From NCBI RefSeq assembly GCF_014360585.1, contig NZ_JACIXG010000016.1, forward strand, positions 1-64,000: a DNA stretch of 64,000 nt, read 5' to 3'. Position numbers and translations under genes: made by a program. This document shows, piece by piece, positions 19,938 to 29,656 of the stretch. The notes under the pieces were generated by a model, which saw only the letters and a list, made by a program, of their open reading frames with translations, did not search any database and was not told the origin of the DNA. The stretch comes from Nocardioides sp. GTDB lineage: Bacteria > Actinomycetota > Actinomycetes > Propionibacteriales > Nocardioidaceae. Each line of letters opens with the position of its first letter. Positions within the stretch are counted from its first letter, which is position 1.

Positions 19938-20897
19938 CTAGAGCGCGCCGAGGTCCACACCACGCCAGCGGGCCCCCACCGGCACGATCTCCACCCGCCG
20001 CGGATCCGCCCCGTCGGGCGCCTCGACCAGATCGAGCGGAGCCTCGTCGGCCTCGGCGCGCACGATCCGGAGCTCGAGTCGGGACTCGGAGAGCCCTTCG
20101 GCGAGACCCTCGCCCCACTCCACGACCGTGACCGCATCGTCGAGATCGGTGTCCAGGTCGAGGTCGTCGAGCTCTTCGATCCCACCGAGCCGATAGGCGT
20201 CGACGTGGACGAGCTCCGGCCCGTCGACGGTCGAGGGATGCACGCGGGCGATCACGAAGGTCGGCGAGGTGACCTCGCCACGTACGCCGAGCCCGGCCCC
20301 TAGGCCCTTGGTGAAGGTGGTCTTCCCCGCACCGAGGCCTCCGGAGAGGACGAGCACGTCCCCCGCCGCGACCAGCGCGGCCACTCGCCGGCCCAGCTCG
20401 AACATCGCCTCGGCATCGAGCGCCTCGACGACATGCTCGTTCAGCGGGCGACGGAGCCGCACCTCCGGCAATATTCGGGAATCCTCACGACCTCGCTCGC
20501 GCCTGAAACCCTGCCGCTCCCAGAACCGCAGCGTCTCCGGGAGCTCCTCACGAGCGATCACCGCAAGGTCGTCGAAACCTTCCGCCCGCGCGAGCCCGGC
20601 GGCGTACGTGACCATCTTGTGTGCCACTCCATGACCCTGCTGATCAGGAAGAACAGCAAAACGACGCAGCCACAGCGTCGAGTCCGCGGGGTCCATGAGC
20701 ACGGCCCCGACAGCGACGCCGTCCAGCCGCGCCAGCACGCCGCCGAACCCGGCGAGGCGCTCCTTCATCGAACTCTCGGTCTCCCCGAGCGCTGCAGCCG
20801 GCGGATCCAACGGTGGACGGGCGGAGAAGGCGACGCGGACGATACCGAGCACCTCGGCCGCGGCCTCAGACCCGACCCGCTCGAAGCCGAGCGTCAT
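19938..20897 (-). CDS. tsaE: GNAT acetyltransferase-TsaE fusion
   Basis: A 319-residue bifunctional protein. Residues 1 to about 150 are a GNAT domain (AVLPDQQGHGVAHKMVTYAAGLARAEGF, then ETLRFWERQGFRRE). Residues about 152-319 are the TsaE ATPase, with Walker A GGLGAGKTTFTKG at 186-198, SPTFVIARVHPS and HVDAYRLGG. TsaE hydrolyses ATP to reset the TsaB-TsaD complex during t6A synthesis. TsaE alone is about 150 residues, so the GNAT half is an added module of unknown substrate. The start overlaps the stop of the upstream hydrolase gene (ATGA). Confidence 0.92.
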   Translation of the reverse strand: MTLGFERVGSEAAAEVLGIVRVAFSARPPLDPPAAALGETESSMKERLAGFGGVLARLDGVAVGAVLMDPADSTLWLRRFAVLPDQQGHGVAHKMVTYAAGLARAEGFDDLAVIAREELPETLRFWERQGFRRERGREDSRILPEVRLRRPLNEHVVEALDAEAMFELGRRVAALVAAGDVLVLSGGLGAGKTTFTKGLGAGLGVRGEVTSPTFVIARVHPSTVDGPELVHVDAYRLGGIEELDDLDLDTDLDDAVTVVEWGEGLAEGLSESRLELRIVRAEADEAPLDLVEAPDGADPRRVEIVPVGARWRGVDLGAL

Positions 20898-21982
20898 GCC
20901 GAAGCCGCATCCCGGGTCGCCGAGGCGAGCAGCTGGTCGAGCTCGGCGTTGACCTGACCGTGCCGCTCGAGGATGACCATGTGTCCGGCCTTCTCACACT
21001 CGACCAGTCGCGATCCGGGAATGTAGGAGTGCAGCTTGCGGCTGTGGCCGATCCCGGTGAGCCGGTCCGCGGTGCCGCAGATGATCGTGGTCGGCACCCG
21101 CCCCATCGAGGCGACGCTCGAGAACTTGTCCAGCGCTCGGAAGCTCGGGAAGAACTCCGCGACGACCTCGAACGGAGTCTGCGAGAGCAGCCCGTCGACG
21201 AACTGGACGTACGCCTCGGGCACCTCGTCCCCGAAGGCGAACACGTCGGTGAACACGGTCGCCACCGAGGCTCCCATCGCACGGAACCGGTCGACGATCC
21301 CGTGCCCCTTCGCGAGCGTCCTGATGGTGCGGTTGGCGATCCCGCCGGACAGCTTGGCCGGGAGCACCGGGATCAGCAGTCGGCTCGGGTCGAGGCCACC
21401 CGCGGTCGTCGAGATCAGGGCGACGCCGATGATCCGGCCACCCTCGTCGTAGGGCGCGAACAGCTCAGGGTGGTCCTCGGCGAGCGAGGCGATGGTCATC
21501 CCACCCATCGAGTGGCCGACCAGGATCACCGGACCCTCCGGCACCACCGCGTCCAGGACCCGGAGCAGATCGTCACCGAGCTGGTCGATGGTGGCGTTGC
21601 CGAGCGAGGACCGGCCGCTGCGACCGTGGCTGCGCTGGTCGTAGAAGACCGACCGCACCAGGCCTCGGTACGCGGCCCGCTGGAAGTGCCAGCAGTCGAG
21701 ATTGAGGCAGTAGCCGTGCACGAAGACGAGCGTCACCTCGCTCGATCCGCCGTTGTGAGCCGGGTCGACCTCGTCGATCTCGACATGAAGGGGTACGCCG
21801 TCCTCGGTCACCACGGTGACCGGACACGACCGCAGCGTGCCGAGCGGAGTCCGGTCGATGGGGCGATCCTCGATCGCGCGACGGCGCTTCTTGACCACCA
21901 CCGCGCCGCGCGCGGCGGCAGCGACCGCCGCCGCTCCCAACGTCCCTGCCGCGATCTGGCCGACTCGTGTTGCGATGCTCAT
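20894..21982 (-). CDS. Alpha/beta hydrolase
   Basis: A 362-residue alpha/beta-hydrolase-fold enzyme with the nucleophile elbow GHSMGG, oxyanion region FVHGYCLNLDCW, a late Asp in CGTADRLTG and the catalytic His in EKAGHMVILE. The N-terminal 25 residues are hydrophobic and Ala-rich, then basic (VVVKKRRR), so membrane association is possible. It sits between alr and tsaE, overlapping both by 4 bp, in the place where many actinobacteria have a hydrolase of this type. Substrate unknown. Confidence 0.9.
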   Translation of the reverse strand: MSIATRVGQIAAGTLGAAAVAAAARGAVVVKKRRRAIEDRPIDRTPLGTLRSCPVTVVTEDGVPLHVEIDEVDPAHNGGSSEVTLVFVHGYCLNLDCWHFQRAAYRGLVRSVFYDQRSHGRSGRSSLGNATIDQLGDDLLRVLDAVVPEGPVILVGHSMGGMTIASLAEDHPELFAPYDEGGRIIGVALISTTAGGLDPSRLLIPVLPAKLSGGIANRTIRTLAKGHGIVDRFRAMGASVATVFTDVFAFGDEVPEAYVQFVDGLLSQTPFEVVAEFFPSFRALDKFSSVASMGRVPTTIICGTADRLTGIGHSRKLHSYIPGSRLVECEKAGHMVILERHGQVNAELDQLLASATRDAASA

Positions 21983-23178
21983 CGGGCAACTCCCTGCTCG
22001 GTGGGGCTGTCAGTGTCCTGGTCGCTGTCGACATAACGCCGTTTCATCCGACCTCCGATCCTGGTGACGACCTCGTAGGCGATGGTCTCGCTCGCCTCGG
22101 CCCAGTCCTGGGCGGTCGGCTCGCCGTCGGCGCCGGTCCCCCACAGAACCACCTCGGCACCCGGCTCGACCGAGGTGTCGCCGAGGTCGACCACGATCTG
22201 ATCCATGCAGACGGTGCCGCGCACCGGCCGCCGCGCCCCACCGACCCACACCGACGCGCGGTTTCCGGCCCGGCGCTGGATCCCTTCGGCGTAGCCGACC
22301 GGGATCAGCCCCACTGTCGTCGGCTGCTCGGCCACCCACGTGTGGTTGTAGGAGACGCCCGCGCCGGCTTCGATCTGCTTGACCAGCGCGAGCTCGGCCC
22401 GCACGGTCATCGCGGGGATCAGCCCGAGCTCCGCCCAGGGCGATCCGTCGACACCCGGCGCCGGATCGATGCCGTACGTCGCGACCCCGACCCGGACCAG
22501 GTCGAGCCGCGCGCTGGGGCGAAGCAGAGCTCCCGCGGAGTTGGCGAGGTGGCGTACCTCAGGCCGCAGGCCCGCCTGCTCCGCGATCGCGACCGCCTCA
22601 CCGAAGACCTTCTCCTGGAGCGCGCTGGCCGGGTCCGCGGGATTCTCTCCTGCGCTGAAGTGCGACCAGATCCCGGTGATGCGGATAGCTCCCTCGGCCT
22701 CGAGGATGCGTGCCAGCGCGACCAGGTTCGACCAGTCGGCGAACGCCGCGCCGCCCCGGGCGAGCCCGGTGTCGACCTTGAGCTGCACCCGCGGCGTACG
22801 CCCCAGGGCGTCGCCGGCCGCGGCGAACTTCTCCAGGTCGGCGACGGTGTAGGCGGTGACGTCGACGTCCGCCGCCAACAGGTCCTCGGCGGGCTCGCTC
22901 GGCATGATCAGCCACGCCAGCAGTCGGCCCTGGTCGCCGGCCGCGCGCAGCGCGAGCGCCTCGTCGACAGAGGCCACGCCGAGCCAGTCCGCGCCGCCCT
23001 CACGGGCGGCCCGCCCGGCCTCGACCAGGCCGTGCCCGTAGCCGTCAGCCTTGACCACCGTCATGATCGGCGTACGCAGATACTCCCTCAGCCGCGAGAC
23101 GTTGTGTCGGATCGCAGCGAGGTCGATGACGATCTCGGCTCGCCGAAGCGGAGCCCGAGTCGCTGGGCTCGGTGACAT
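21979..23178 (-). CDS. alr: Alanine racemase
   Basis: A PLP enzyme that interconverts L- and D-alanine for peptidoglycan. The 399-residue sequence has the PLP lysine in VVKADGYGHG near the N terminus and the second catalytic tyrosine in AGVSYNHTW. The C terminus (YEVVTRIGGRMKRRYVDSDQ) is a normal domain end followed by a short Asp-rich tail. It is coupled by a 4-bp overlap to the downstream hydrolase gene. Confidence 0.97.
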   Translation of the reverse strand: MSPSPATRAPLRRAEIVIDLAAIRHNVSRLREYLRTPIMTVVKADGYGHGLVEAGRAAREGGADWLGVASVDEALALRAAGDQGRLLAWLIMPSEPAEDLLAADVDVTAYTVADLEKFAAAGDALGRTPRVQLKVDTGLARGGAAFADWSNLVALARILEAEGAIRITGIWSHFSAGENPADPASALQEKVFGEAVAIAEQAGLRPEVRHLANSAGALLRPSARLDLVRVGVATYGIDPAPGVDGSPWAELGLIPAMTVRAELALVKQIEAGAGVSYNHTWVAEQPTTVGLIPVGYAEGIQRRAGNRASVWVGGARRPVRGTVCMDQIVVDLGDTSVEPGAEVVLWGTGADGEPTAQDWAEASETIAYEVVTRIGGRMKRRYVDSDQDTDSPTEQGVAR

Positions 23179-23207
23179 GGTGTCAAGGGTAGTTCCTGCG
23201 CAGTGCT

Positions 23208-24713
23208 CTACCGGGAAGGGGGCGAGAGGGACCGGATGACGGCGGGTATCGCAGCGGCGACCCCGCTCGCCGTGACCGGTCCACCGTCGCTCGCCAGCGT
23301 CGCTGCCGCGCCGTGCAGCCAGGCGCCCGCCGACGCCGCGTCGATGGGGGCGAGACCGGCAGCGAGCAGCGAACCGATCAGCCCGCCGAGCACGTCCCCG
23401 GATCCGGCGGTGGCCAGCCAGGAGGTCCCGGTCGTGTTGACCCGTACCGGCGTGTCAGGGTCCGGCGACGCGATCGTGGTGCGCCGCCCCTTGAGCAGCA
23501 CCACGGCGTCGAACCGCTGGGCCGCGAGCCGCGCATAGTGCAGCGGACGAGCCTCGATGTCACCGCGGTCCTCGCGGATCAACGTCGCCAGCTCGCCCGC
23601 GTGCGGCGTCAGGATCGCGGGCACCCCGAGCGGCCCGTTCAACGGACGCAGGCTGTCGGCGTCAATGACCAGAGGTACGCCGCTGGCCCGTGCGAACGCG
23701 AGCGCGCTGTTGGCGCCGTCAGCGCTGCCGGAGCCGACCACCCAGGCCTGCGCCTGGCCGTCGCCGACGACCTCCGGGTGACGGCGCTTGACCCACTCCG
23801 AGGCGGTGCCGACGTAGCGCACCATCCCGGCGAGCCCGGTGTTGGCGCCGGCGACAGCCAGCAGTGCGGCACCGGGATAGGTGGCGCTGCCGACCCGCAG
23901 CCCGACGACCCCGCGGGAGTACTTGTGTCCGTCCGGCGCCGGTCGCGGCACCAGCGCGGCCACGTCGGCCGCCTCGAGGCTCTCGACCACCGGTGTCGGC
24001 AGGTCGAGTCCGATGTCGACCAGCTGCACCGTCCCGCACGCGGAGGCCGTCGGGTCGAGCAGATGACACGGCTTGTACGTGCCGAAGGTGACCGTCAGGT
24101 CCGCGCTCACGTGGGCCCCGTCGATCTCCCCGGTGTCGACGCAGACCCCGCTCGGCGTGTCGACGGCGACCACCGGAACCCCGGCGAGCGCCTCCAGCGC
24201 CTCCTCGGCGTCCGGCCTCAGCCCGGGCTTCCCCCCGATCCCGACGATCCCGTCGACCACGACGTCGACTGTGTTGGTCTCACTGCGCCTGATCTGGCCG
24301 GGTCTCCGCCTAGCGGCTCCGACGGCTCGACCAGCGGTGTGACCGTCGGTCGAGCCGGGTTCGTGAGGTACGAACGAACCCGTGTCGAGACCAACACAGT
24401 GCCCTCCCGCCGCCTTCAGCGCGGCCACCCCACCCGCGTGCGCCCGATCCGACAGCAACCACGCCTCGACCCGCGCCCCGCGACGCGCGAGCAGCGCCCC
24501 GGCGTACAAAGCGTCGCCACCGTTGTTGCCGCTCCCGACGAGCAGGACGACGCGCTTCCCGTAGGCGCCGCCGAGGCCTCGCCCGCGAAGGTGGCTGATG
24601 ACCGCGTATGCCAGCCCGGCAGCCGCACGCTGCATCAGGGCGCCTTCCGGCAGACTCGCCATCAAGGCTTTCTCTGCTGCTCTGACCTGCTCAACCGAGT
24701 GCGCACGCCGCAT
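23208..24713 (-). CDS. nnr: Bifunctional NAD(P)H-hydrate epimerase/dehydratase with in-frame repeat insertion
   Basis: A 501-residue repair enzyme for hydrated NAD(P)H. The N-terminal YjeF_N epimerase domain has LLVGSGNNGGDALYAG; the C-terminal ADP-dependent dehydratase has ILTPHAGELATL and TAGSGDVLGGLIGSLLA. The start ATG at 24713 (MRRAHSVEQVRAAEKALM) is preferred over the longer ORF. Residues about 105-148 (HCVGLDTGSFVPHEPGSTDG... RRSETNTV) are encoded by a copy of the dispersed palindromic repeat, inserted in frame between LKAAGG and VDVVVDGIVGIGGKPG. Homologues have only a short loop there. The reading frame and all catalytic motifs survive. Confidence 0.95.
   Translation of the reverse strand: MRRAHSVEQVRAAEKALMASLPEGALMQRAAAGLAYAVISHLRGRGLGGAYGKRVVLLVGSGNNGGDALYAGALLARRGARVEAWLLSDRAHAGGVAALKAAGGHCVGLDTGSFVPHEPGSTDGHTAGRAVGAARRRPGQIRRSETNTVDVVVDGIVGIGGKPGLRPDAEEALEALAGVPVVAVDTPSGVCVDTGEIDGAHVSADLTVTFGTYKPCHLLDPTASACGTVQLVDIGLDLPTPVVESLEAADVAALVPRPAPDGHKYSRGVVGLRVGSATYPGAALLAVAGANTGLAGMVRYVGTASEWVKRRHPEVVGDGQAQAWVVGSGSADGANSALAFARASGVPLVIDADSLRPLNGPLGVPAILTPHAGELATLIREDRGDIEARPLHYARLAAQRFDAVVLLKGRRTTIASPDPDTPVRVNTTGTSWLATAGSGDVLGGLIGSLLAAGLAPIDAASAGAWLHGAAATLASDGGPVTASGVAAAIPAVIRSLSPPSR
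24270..24398. repeat. Dispersed palindromic repeat, in-frame copy C inside nnr
   Basis: TGTGTTGGTCTC...TAGCGGCTCCGACGGCTCGACCAGCGG and GGTCGAGCCGGGTTCGTGAGGTACGAACGAACCC...TGTCGAGACCAACACA make a roughly 129-bp palindromic element with no stop in the nnr frame. Confidence 0.9.
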
Positions 24714-24752
24714 GGGCCCAACCCTACGCGCCCCGTCCTCGCAGCGTACGGG

Positions 24753-24817
24753 CCGAAGGGCTCGAACACCCATCCGAAGGGCTCGAACGAACCCATCCGA
24801 AGGGCTCGAACGAACCC
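24753..24817. repeat. CCGAAGGGCTCGAAC tandem repeat
   Basis: Three copies of CCGAAGGGCTCGAAC start at 24753, 24774 and 24797; the last two share the extension GAACCC. They fill the gap between acpS and nnr, just upstream of the nnr start. Confidence 0.88.
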
Positions 24818-24819
24818 AG

Positions 24820-25173
24820 TCAGTTCTCCAGGACGACCATGGCCGAGGCGATCCCGGCATCGTGGGAGAGCGAGAGGTGGACGGTGACCACGCCGAGCTT
24901 CGTGGCCTGCGCCAGCACGGTGCCGCGGAGCTCGAACCGCGGCTGGCCGGACGACTCCGAGATCACCTCGGCGTCGTGCCACTCCATCCCCACCGGCGCG
25001 CCGAGCGCCTTGGCCAGCGCCTCCTTCGCGGCGAACCGGGCGGCCAGCGAGGCCATCGGCTTCGTCGCCTCGGCCGGGGTGAACAGGCGCTCACGCAGCC
25101 GCGGCGTACGCTCCAGCGACTCCTCGAAGCGTCCGAGGTCGCAGACGTCGATCCCGACTCCGAGGACAGCCAT
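24820..25173 (-). CDS. acpS: Holo-[acyl-carrier-protein] synthase
   Basis: AcpS transfers 4'-phosphopantetheine from CoA to acyl carrier protein. The ATG at 25173 gives 117 residues, the usual length, rather than the 279 of the [17 protein letters not shown] at the N terminus and [13 protein letters not shown] in the middle are the two conserved motifs. It starts 13 bp after the glmS stop on the same strand, so the two are probably cotranscribed. It could also modify the carrier domain of the megaprotein at 5324, although such domains often use an Sfp-type enzyme. Confidence 0.97.
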   Translation of the reverse strand: MAVLGVGIDVCDLGRFEESLERTPRLRERLFTPAEATKPMASLAARFAAKEALAKALGAPVGMEWHDAEVISESSGQPRFELRGTVLAQATKLGVVTVHLSLSHDAGIASAMVVLEN

Positions 25174-25186
25174 CAGCGCGCCGCCG

Positions 25187-27031
25187 TCACTCGACCGTGA
25201 CGGACTTGGCGAGGTTGCGGGGCTGGTCGACGTCGTAGCCGAGCTCGGTGGCGAGCTGGCAGGCGAAGAGCTGCAGCGGCACGACCGCGACCAGAGGCTG
25301 CAGCAGCACCGGCACCTTGGGCAGCCGGATGATCGTGTCGGAGACCGCGTCGACCGAGTCGTCGCCCTCCTCGACCAGCGCGATGGTCCGCGCTCCGCGG
25401 GCGCGCACCTCCATGATCCCCGAGCGCATCTTGTCGTGGAGGAAGTCGCGGCCGCGCGGGGGCACGATGCACCAGATCGGCAGGCCCTCCTCCACCAGCG
25501 CGATCGGACCGTGCTTGAGCTCGCCGGCGGCGAAGCCCTCGGCGTGCAGGTAGGCGAGCTCCTTGAGCTTGAGGGCACCCTCCAGGGCGACCGGGTAGCC
25601 GGCGTGGCGGCCCAGGAACAGGAACGCCCGACGGTCGGCGTACTCACGCGCCAGGTCATAGACCTGCGGCGCGGTCTCGAGGACCTTCGAGACCGCGTCG
25701 GGCATCGCCTCGAGCTGGGTCATCACCCCGTCGATCTCGTCGCCGTACATCGTGCCCTTGGCCTGCGCCAGGTAGAGCGCGAGCAGGTAGCAGGCGACCA
25801 GCTGGGTGACGTACCCCTTGGTCGACGCGACCCCGATCTCCGGACCGGCGTGGGTGTAGATGACCGCGTCGGACTCGCGCGGGATCGTGGATCCGTTGGT
25901 GTTGCAGATCGCCAGCACCTTGGAGCGCTGCGAGCGCGCGTGCCGGATCGCCTGCAGGGTGTCGGCGGTCTCGCCGGACTGCGAGATCGCGACCACGAGC
26001 GTCGAGTTGTCGAGGATCGGGTCGCGGTAGCGGAACTCGGAGGCCAGCTCGACCTCGACGGAGATCCGGCACCAGTGCTCGATGGCGTACTTCGCCACCA
26101 TGCCCGCGTAGAACGACGTCCCCGCGGCGATGATGATGATCTTGGTGACCTCGCGCAGCTCGTCGTCGTCGAGCCGCATCTCGTCGAGGTGGAGAGCCCC
26201 CGAAGGCGTACGCCGCCCCAGCAGCGAGTCGGCGACGGCACGAGGCTGCTCGAGGATCTCCTTGCGCATGAACCAGTCGTGGCCGTCCTTCTCGGCGGCG
26301 GCCAGGTCCCAGTCGACGTGGAAGCGGCGGCCCTCGGCGACGGTGCCGTCGAAGTTGGTGACCGTCGCCCCCTCGCGGGTGATGGTGACGACCTGGTCCT
26401 GGTCGAGCTCCAGCGCCTCGCGGGTGTGCTCGATGAACGCGGCGACGTCGGAGCCGAGGAACGACTCCCCCTCGCCCAGACCGACCACGAGCGGGCTGTT
26501 GCGCCGGGCGGCGACGACCCGGGACGGGTCCTCGGCGTCGATGGCGACGAAGGTGAACGCACCTTCGAGGATCGAGCACACCTTCTGCATCGCGACCGTC
26601 AGGTCGGCTCCGCCGACGACCTCGCGCTCGAGCAGGTGGGCGGCGACCTCGGTGTCGGTCTGCGAGCTGAAGTCGTGACCGTCGCCCTCCAGCGAGGCAC
26701 GCAGCTCGGCGAAGTTCTCGATGATCCCGTTGTGCACGACCGCGACGCGTCCGGTGCGGCCGACGTGCGGGTGCGCGTTGTCGTCGGTCGGGCCGCCGTG
26801 GGTCGCCCAGCGGGTGTGACCGATCCCGGTCGTCGACGCCGGCAGCGGCGCGTCCGCGATCGCCTTCTCCAGGTTGGCGAGCTTGCCGGCCTTCTTGTCC
26901 GTGGCCAGCTTCCCGTCGGCGATCAGCGCGATCCCCGCGGAGTCATAGCCGCGGTACTCCAACCGCCGCAGGCCATCGATCACGACGCCCTGCGCCGACC
27001 GGTCTCCGACGTACCCAACGATGCCGCACAT
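25187..27031 (-). CDS. glmS: Glucosamine-6-phosphate synthase
   Basis: Makes glucosamine-6-phosphate from fructose-6-phosphate and glutamine for peptidoglycan. The ATG at 27031 gives 614 residues and places Cys2 ([14 protein letters not shown]) as the N-terminal nucleophile; the longer ORF would bury it. The glutaminase domain ([15 protein letters not shown]) is followed by two SIS domains ([23 protein letters not shown]). The C terminus [13 protein letters not shown] is intact. It is divergent from coaA. Confidence 0.98.
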   Translation of the reverse strand: MCGIVGYVGDRSAQGVVIDGLRRLEYRGYDSAGIALIADGKLATDKKAGKLANLEKAIADAPLPASTTGIGHTRWATHGGPTDDNAHPHVGRTGRVAVVHNGIIENFAELRASLEGDGHDFSSQTDTEVAAHLLEREVVGGADLTVAMQKVCSILEGAFTFVAIDAEDPSRVVAARRNSPLVVGLGEGESFLGSDVAAFIEHTREALELDQDQVVTITREGATVTNFDGTVAEGRRFHVDWDLAAAEKDGHDWFMRKEILEQPRAVADSLLGRRTPSGALHLDEMRLDDDELREVTKIIIIAAGTSFYAGMVAKYAIEHWCRISVEVELASEFRYRDPILDNSTLVVAISQSGETADTLQAIRHARSQRSKVLAICNTNGSTIPRESDAVIYTHAGPEIGVASTKGYVTQLVACYLLALYLAQAKGTMYGDEIDGVMTQLEAMPDAVSKVLETAPQVYDLAREYADRRAFLFLGRHAGYPVALEGALKLKELAYLHAEGFAAGELKHGPIALVEEGLPIWCIVPPRGRDFLHDKMRSGIMEVRARGARTIALVEEGDDSVDAVSDTIIRLPKVPVLLQPLVAVVPLQLFACQLATELGYDVDQPRNLAKSVTVE

Positions 27032-27101
27032 GGCCGATGATCCTACGGCTCTCATGGGCCCCATAAGGAAGCGGCGGCGCAGGTACGTAACAATCGATGC
27101 C

Positions 27102-28067
27102 ATGTCACACCCCGGGCCACACGGCGATGACCGCGGCTCTTCGCCCTACGTCGAGCTCGACCGTAGCGCGTGGGCCGAGCTCGCGACCGAGACCGAGAGT
27201 CCGCTGACCGAGGCCGAGATCGAGTCTCTGCGTGGCCTGGGGGACCAGATCGATCTCAACGAGGTCGAGGAGGTCTACCTGCCGCTGAGCCGCCTGCTCA
27301 GCCTCTACGTCAGCGCCTCGGACAAGCTCCACGACCAGCAGGAGCTGTTCCTCGGCAAGACGATGCCGGAGCGTACGCCCTTCGTCATCGGCGTCGCCGG
27401 GTCCGTCGCCGTCGGCAAGTCGACCACCGCCCGCGTACTCCAGCAGATGCTCGCGCACTGGCCCGAGCACCCCAATGTCGCCCTGGTCACCACCGACGGG
27501 TTCCTCTACCCCAACGCCGAGCTCGAGCGTCGCGGTCTGATGGAGCGCAAGGGCTTCCCGGAGTCCTACGACCGCAAGGCCCTGCTCCGGTTCCTCGTCG
27601 ACCTCAAGTCCGGCGAGGACGAGGTGCGCGCGCCGATCTACTCACACCTCACCTACGACGTCACCGACCGGACCGTGACCGTCAAGAAGCCCGACATCGT
27701 CATCCTCGAGGGGCTCAACGTCCTGCAGCCCTCCCGGGTGCGCGCCGACGGCACCATCTCGCTGGCCCTCTCCGACTTCTTCGACTTCTCCGTCTTCGTC
27801 GACGCCGACTCGCGCGACATCAAGCAGTGGTACGTCGATCGCTTCCTGCGTCTGCGCGAGACGGCCTTCCGTGACCCGTCGTCGTACTTCACCAAGTACG
27901 CCGCCCTGTCTCACGACGAGGCCGTCACCCGCGCGACCGAGATCTGGAACGAGATCAACGGCCCCAACCTCCGCCAGAACGTCCTCCCCACCCGCTCCCG
28001 CGCCACGTTGGTGCTGAGGAAGGACCGCGACCACTCCGTCCGCTACGTGCGCCTGCGGAAGATCTGA
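27102..28067 (+). CDS. coaA: Type I pantothenate kinase
   Basis: Phosphorylates pantothenate in the first step of CoA synthesis. The ATG at 27102 ([21 protein letters not shown]) gives 321 residues, as expected. Walker A is [29 protein letters not shown] and the LEGLNVLQ segment are family signatures. It is divergent from glmS with a 70-bp gap and converges on glmM. Confidence 0.98.
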   Translation: MSHPGPHGDDRGSSPYVELDRSAWAELATETESPLTEAEIESLRGLGDQIDLNEVEEVYLPLSRLLSLYVSASDKLHDQQELFLGKTMPERTPFVIGVAGSVAVGKSTTARVLQQMLAHWPEHPNVALVTTDGFLYPNAELERRGLMERKGFPESYDRKALLRFLVDLKSGEDEVRAPIYSHLTYDVTDRTVTVKKPDIVILEGLNVLQPSRVRADGTISLALSDFFDFSVFVDADSRDIKQWYVDRFLRLRETAFRDPSSYFTKYAALSHDEAVTRATEIWNEINGPNLRQNVLPTRSRATLVLRKDRDHSVRYVRLRKI

Positions 28068-28074
28068 TCCCCCC

Positions 28075-28205
28075 GCTGGTCGAGCCGGATTCGTGAGGAA
28101 CGAACGAATCCGTGTCGAGACCAACACGTTCCCATCAGCGCTCGTTCGAGACCGTGTTGGTCTCGACACGCCTTCGCCTAGCGGCTCCGGCGGCTCGACC
28201 AGCGA
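28075..28205. repeat. Dispersed palindromic repeat, copy D
   Basis: Two units (CGCTGGTCGAGCCGGATTCGTGAGGAACGAACGAATCC...TGTCGAGACCAACACG and GTGTTGGTCTCGACACG...GGCTCGACCAGCG) fill the convergent gap between coaA and glmM. Its left unit resembles the copy inside nnr. Confidence 0.92.
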
Positions 28206-28211
28206 GGGAAG

Positions 28212-29567
28212 CTACAGGGCGAGCCGCGTGCGTACGACGTCCGCGAGCCGCTCAGCACACGCCTCGGCCTCGTGGTGAGTCGGAGCCTCGACCATGACGC
28301 GGACGAGGTTCTCGGTGCCGGAAGGGCGCAGCAGGACGCGGCCGGAGCCGGCAAGAGCCTTCTCCTCGGCGGCGATGGCCTCGAGAAGGCCGTCGTCGGT
28401 CTTGCAGCGGGTCTTGTCGACGCCCTTGACGTTGAGCAGGACCTGCGGGAGCCGGGTGACTGCGGAGGCGAGGTCGGCGAGGGTGCGGCCGGTGAGGCTC
28501 ATCCGCTGCAGGACGTGCAGCGCGGTGAGGATGCCGTCGCCGGTGGTGGCGTGCTCGCTCATGATGATGTGGCCGGACTGCTCGCCGCCGATGGTGTAGC
28601 CGCCGCGACGCATCTCCTCGAGCACGTAGCGGTCGCCCACGGCGGTCTGCTTCACCTGGACGCCTGCGGCGTCCATCGCCTTGACGAAGCCGAGGTTGCT
28701 CATCACGGTGACGACCACGGTGCCGCCCGGGAGCCGGCCGGTGTCGTGCAGGCCGAGGGCGAGGATCGCGATGAGCTGGTCGCCGTCGACCAGGTTGCCG
28801 TCACCGTCGACGGCCAGGCAGCGGTCCGCGTCGCCATCCCAGGCGAAGCCGACGTCGGCGCCGTGCTCGACGACCGCCTTCTGCAGCATCTCCGGGTGGG
28901 TCGAGCCGACGCCGTCGTTGATCGAGAGGCCGTCGTTGATGTCGTTGATCGCGATCACCTTCGCACCGGCCTGGCGCAGGGTCAGCGGACCCGCGACGGC
29001 CGCGGCGCCGTTGGCGCAGTCGACGACGACGGTCAGTCCGTCGAGACGTCGCTCGAGCGTGGAGACCAGGTGGGCTGCGTACGCCTCCACCGGGTTCTCG
29101 TGGTACGAGATCCGGCCCACGGATGCGCCGGTCGGACGGTCCCACGGCTCTTCGAGGTGTGCCTCGATCCGGTCCTCGAGCACGTCGTCGAGCTTGTGCC
29201 CGCCGCGCTGGAGGAACTTGATGCCGTTGTCGGGCATCGGGTTGTGGGAGGCCGAGATGACCACGCCGAGGTCGGCCTGGAGAGCCGCCGTGAGGTAGGC
29301 GACCCCCGGCGTCGGCAGCACGCCCACCTCGATCACGTCGCAGCCGGCCGAGGCCAGACCGCCGGCGACCGTCGCCTGCAGGAACTGTCCCGAGACGCGC
29401 GAGTCGTTGCCGATGACGGCCAGCGGCTTGCGCCCGCTGCCAGAGACCCGCAGCTCCTCGGTCAGGACCAGTGCTGCAGACGTCGCCAGGTTCTGGGCGA
29501 GCGAGGCGGTGAGGACCTCGCCGTTCGCGAGACCGCGAACTCCATCAGTGCCGAAAAGGCGTGCCAC
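28212..29567 (-). CDS. glmM: Phosphoglucosamine mutase
   Basis: Converts glucosamine-6-phosphate to glucosamine-1-phosphate. The GTG at 29567 is preceded by AGAAGG and gives 451 residues starting (V/M)ARLFGTDGVRG, the canonical N terminus. The active-site phosphoserine loop VISASHNPMPDNG, the metal loop DGDADR and the C-terminal RPSGTENLVRV phosphate loop are present. It follows rpsI on the same strand with a strong hairpin between them. Confidence 0.98.
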   Translation of the reverse strand: MARLFGTDGVRGLANGEVLTASLAQNLATSAALVLTEELRVSGSGRKPLAVIGNDSRVSGQFLQATVAGGLASAGCDVIEVGVLPTPGVAYLTAALQADLGVVISASHNPMPDNGIKFLQRGGHKLDDVLEDRIEAHLEEPWDRPTGASVGRISYHENPVEAYAAHLVSTLERRLDGLTVVVDCANGAAAVAGPLTLRQAGAKVIAINDINDGLSINDGVGSTHPEMLQKAVVEHGADVGFAWDGDADRCLAVDGDGNLVDGDQLIAILALGLHDTGRLPGGTVVVTVMSNLGFVKAMDAAGVQVKQTAVGDRYVLEEMRRGGYTIGGEQSGHIIMSEHATTGDGILTALHVLQRMSLTGRTLADLASAVTRLPQVLLNVKGVDKTRCKTDDGLLEAIAAEEKALAGSGRVLLRPSGTENLVRVMVEAPTHHEAEACAERLADVVRTRLAL

Positions 29568-29612
29568 GTCCGTGTGACCTTCTTTCGTACGTCGGCCCCC
29601 GCCCGAAAAGAC

Positions 29613-29644
29613 TTGGGGTGCCTCGGCAAGCCGAGGCACCCCAA
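29613..29644 (-). terminator. rpsI terminator
   Basis: A perfect 15-bp stem (TTGGGGTGCCTCGGC / GCCGAGGCACCCCAA) with a 2-nt loop, 12 bp past the rpsI stop. On the minus strand it is followed by GTCTTTTC. Confidence 0.88.
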
Positions 29645-29656
29645 CAATCTAGGCGA

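Noticed and set aside
17736-20303. 855-aa plus-strand ORF over TetR, rimI, tsaB and tsaE
   Set aside because: Antisense shadow; runs through hairpins and several real genes with no recognisable motif.
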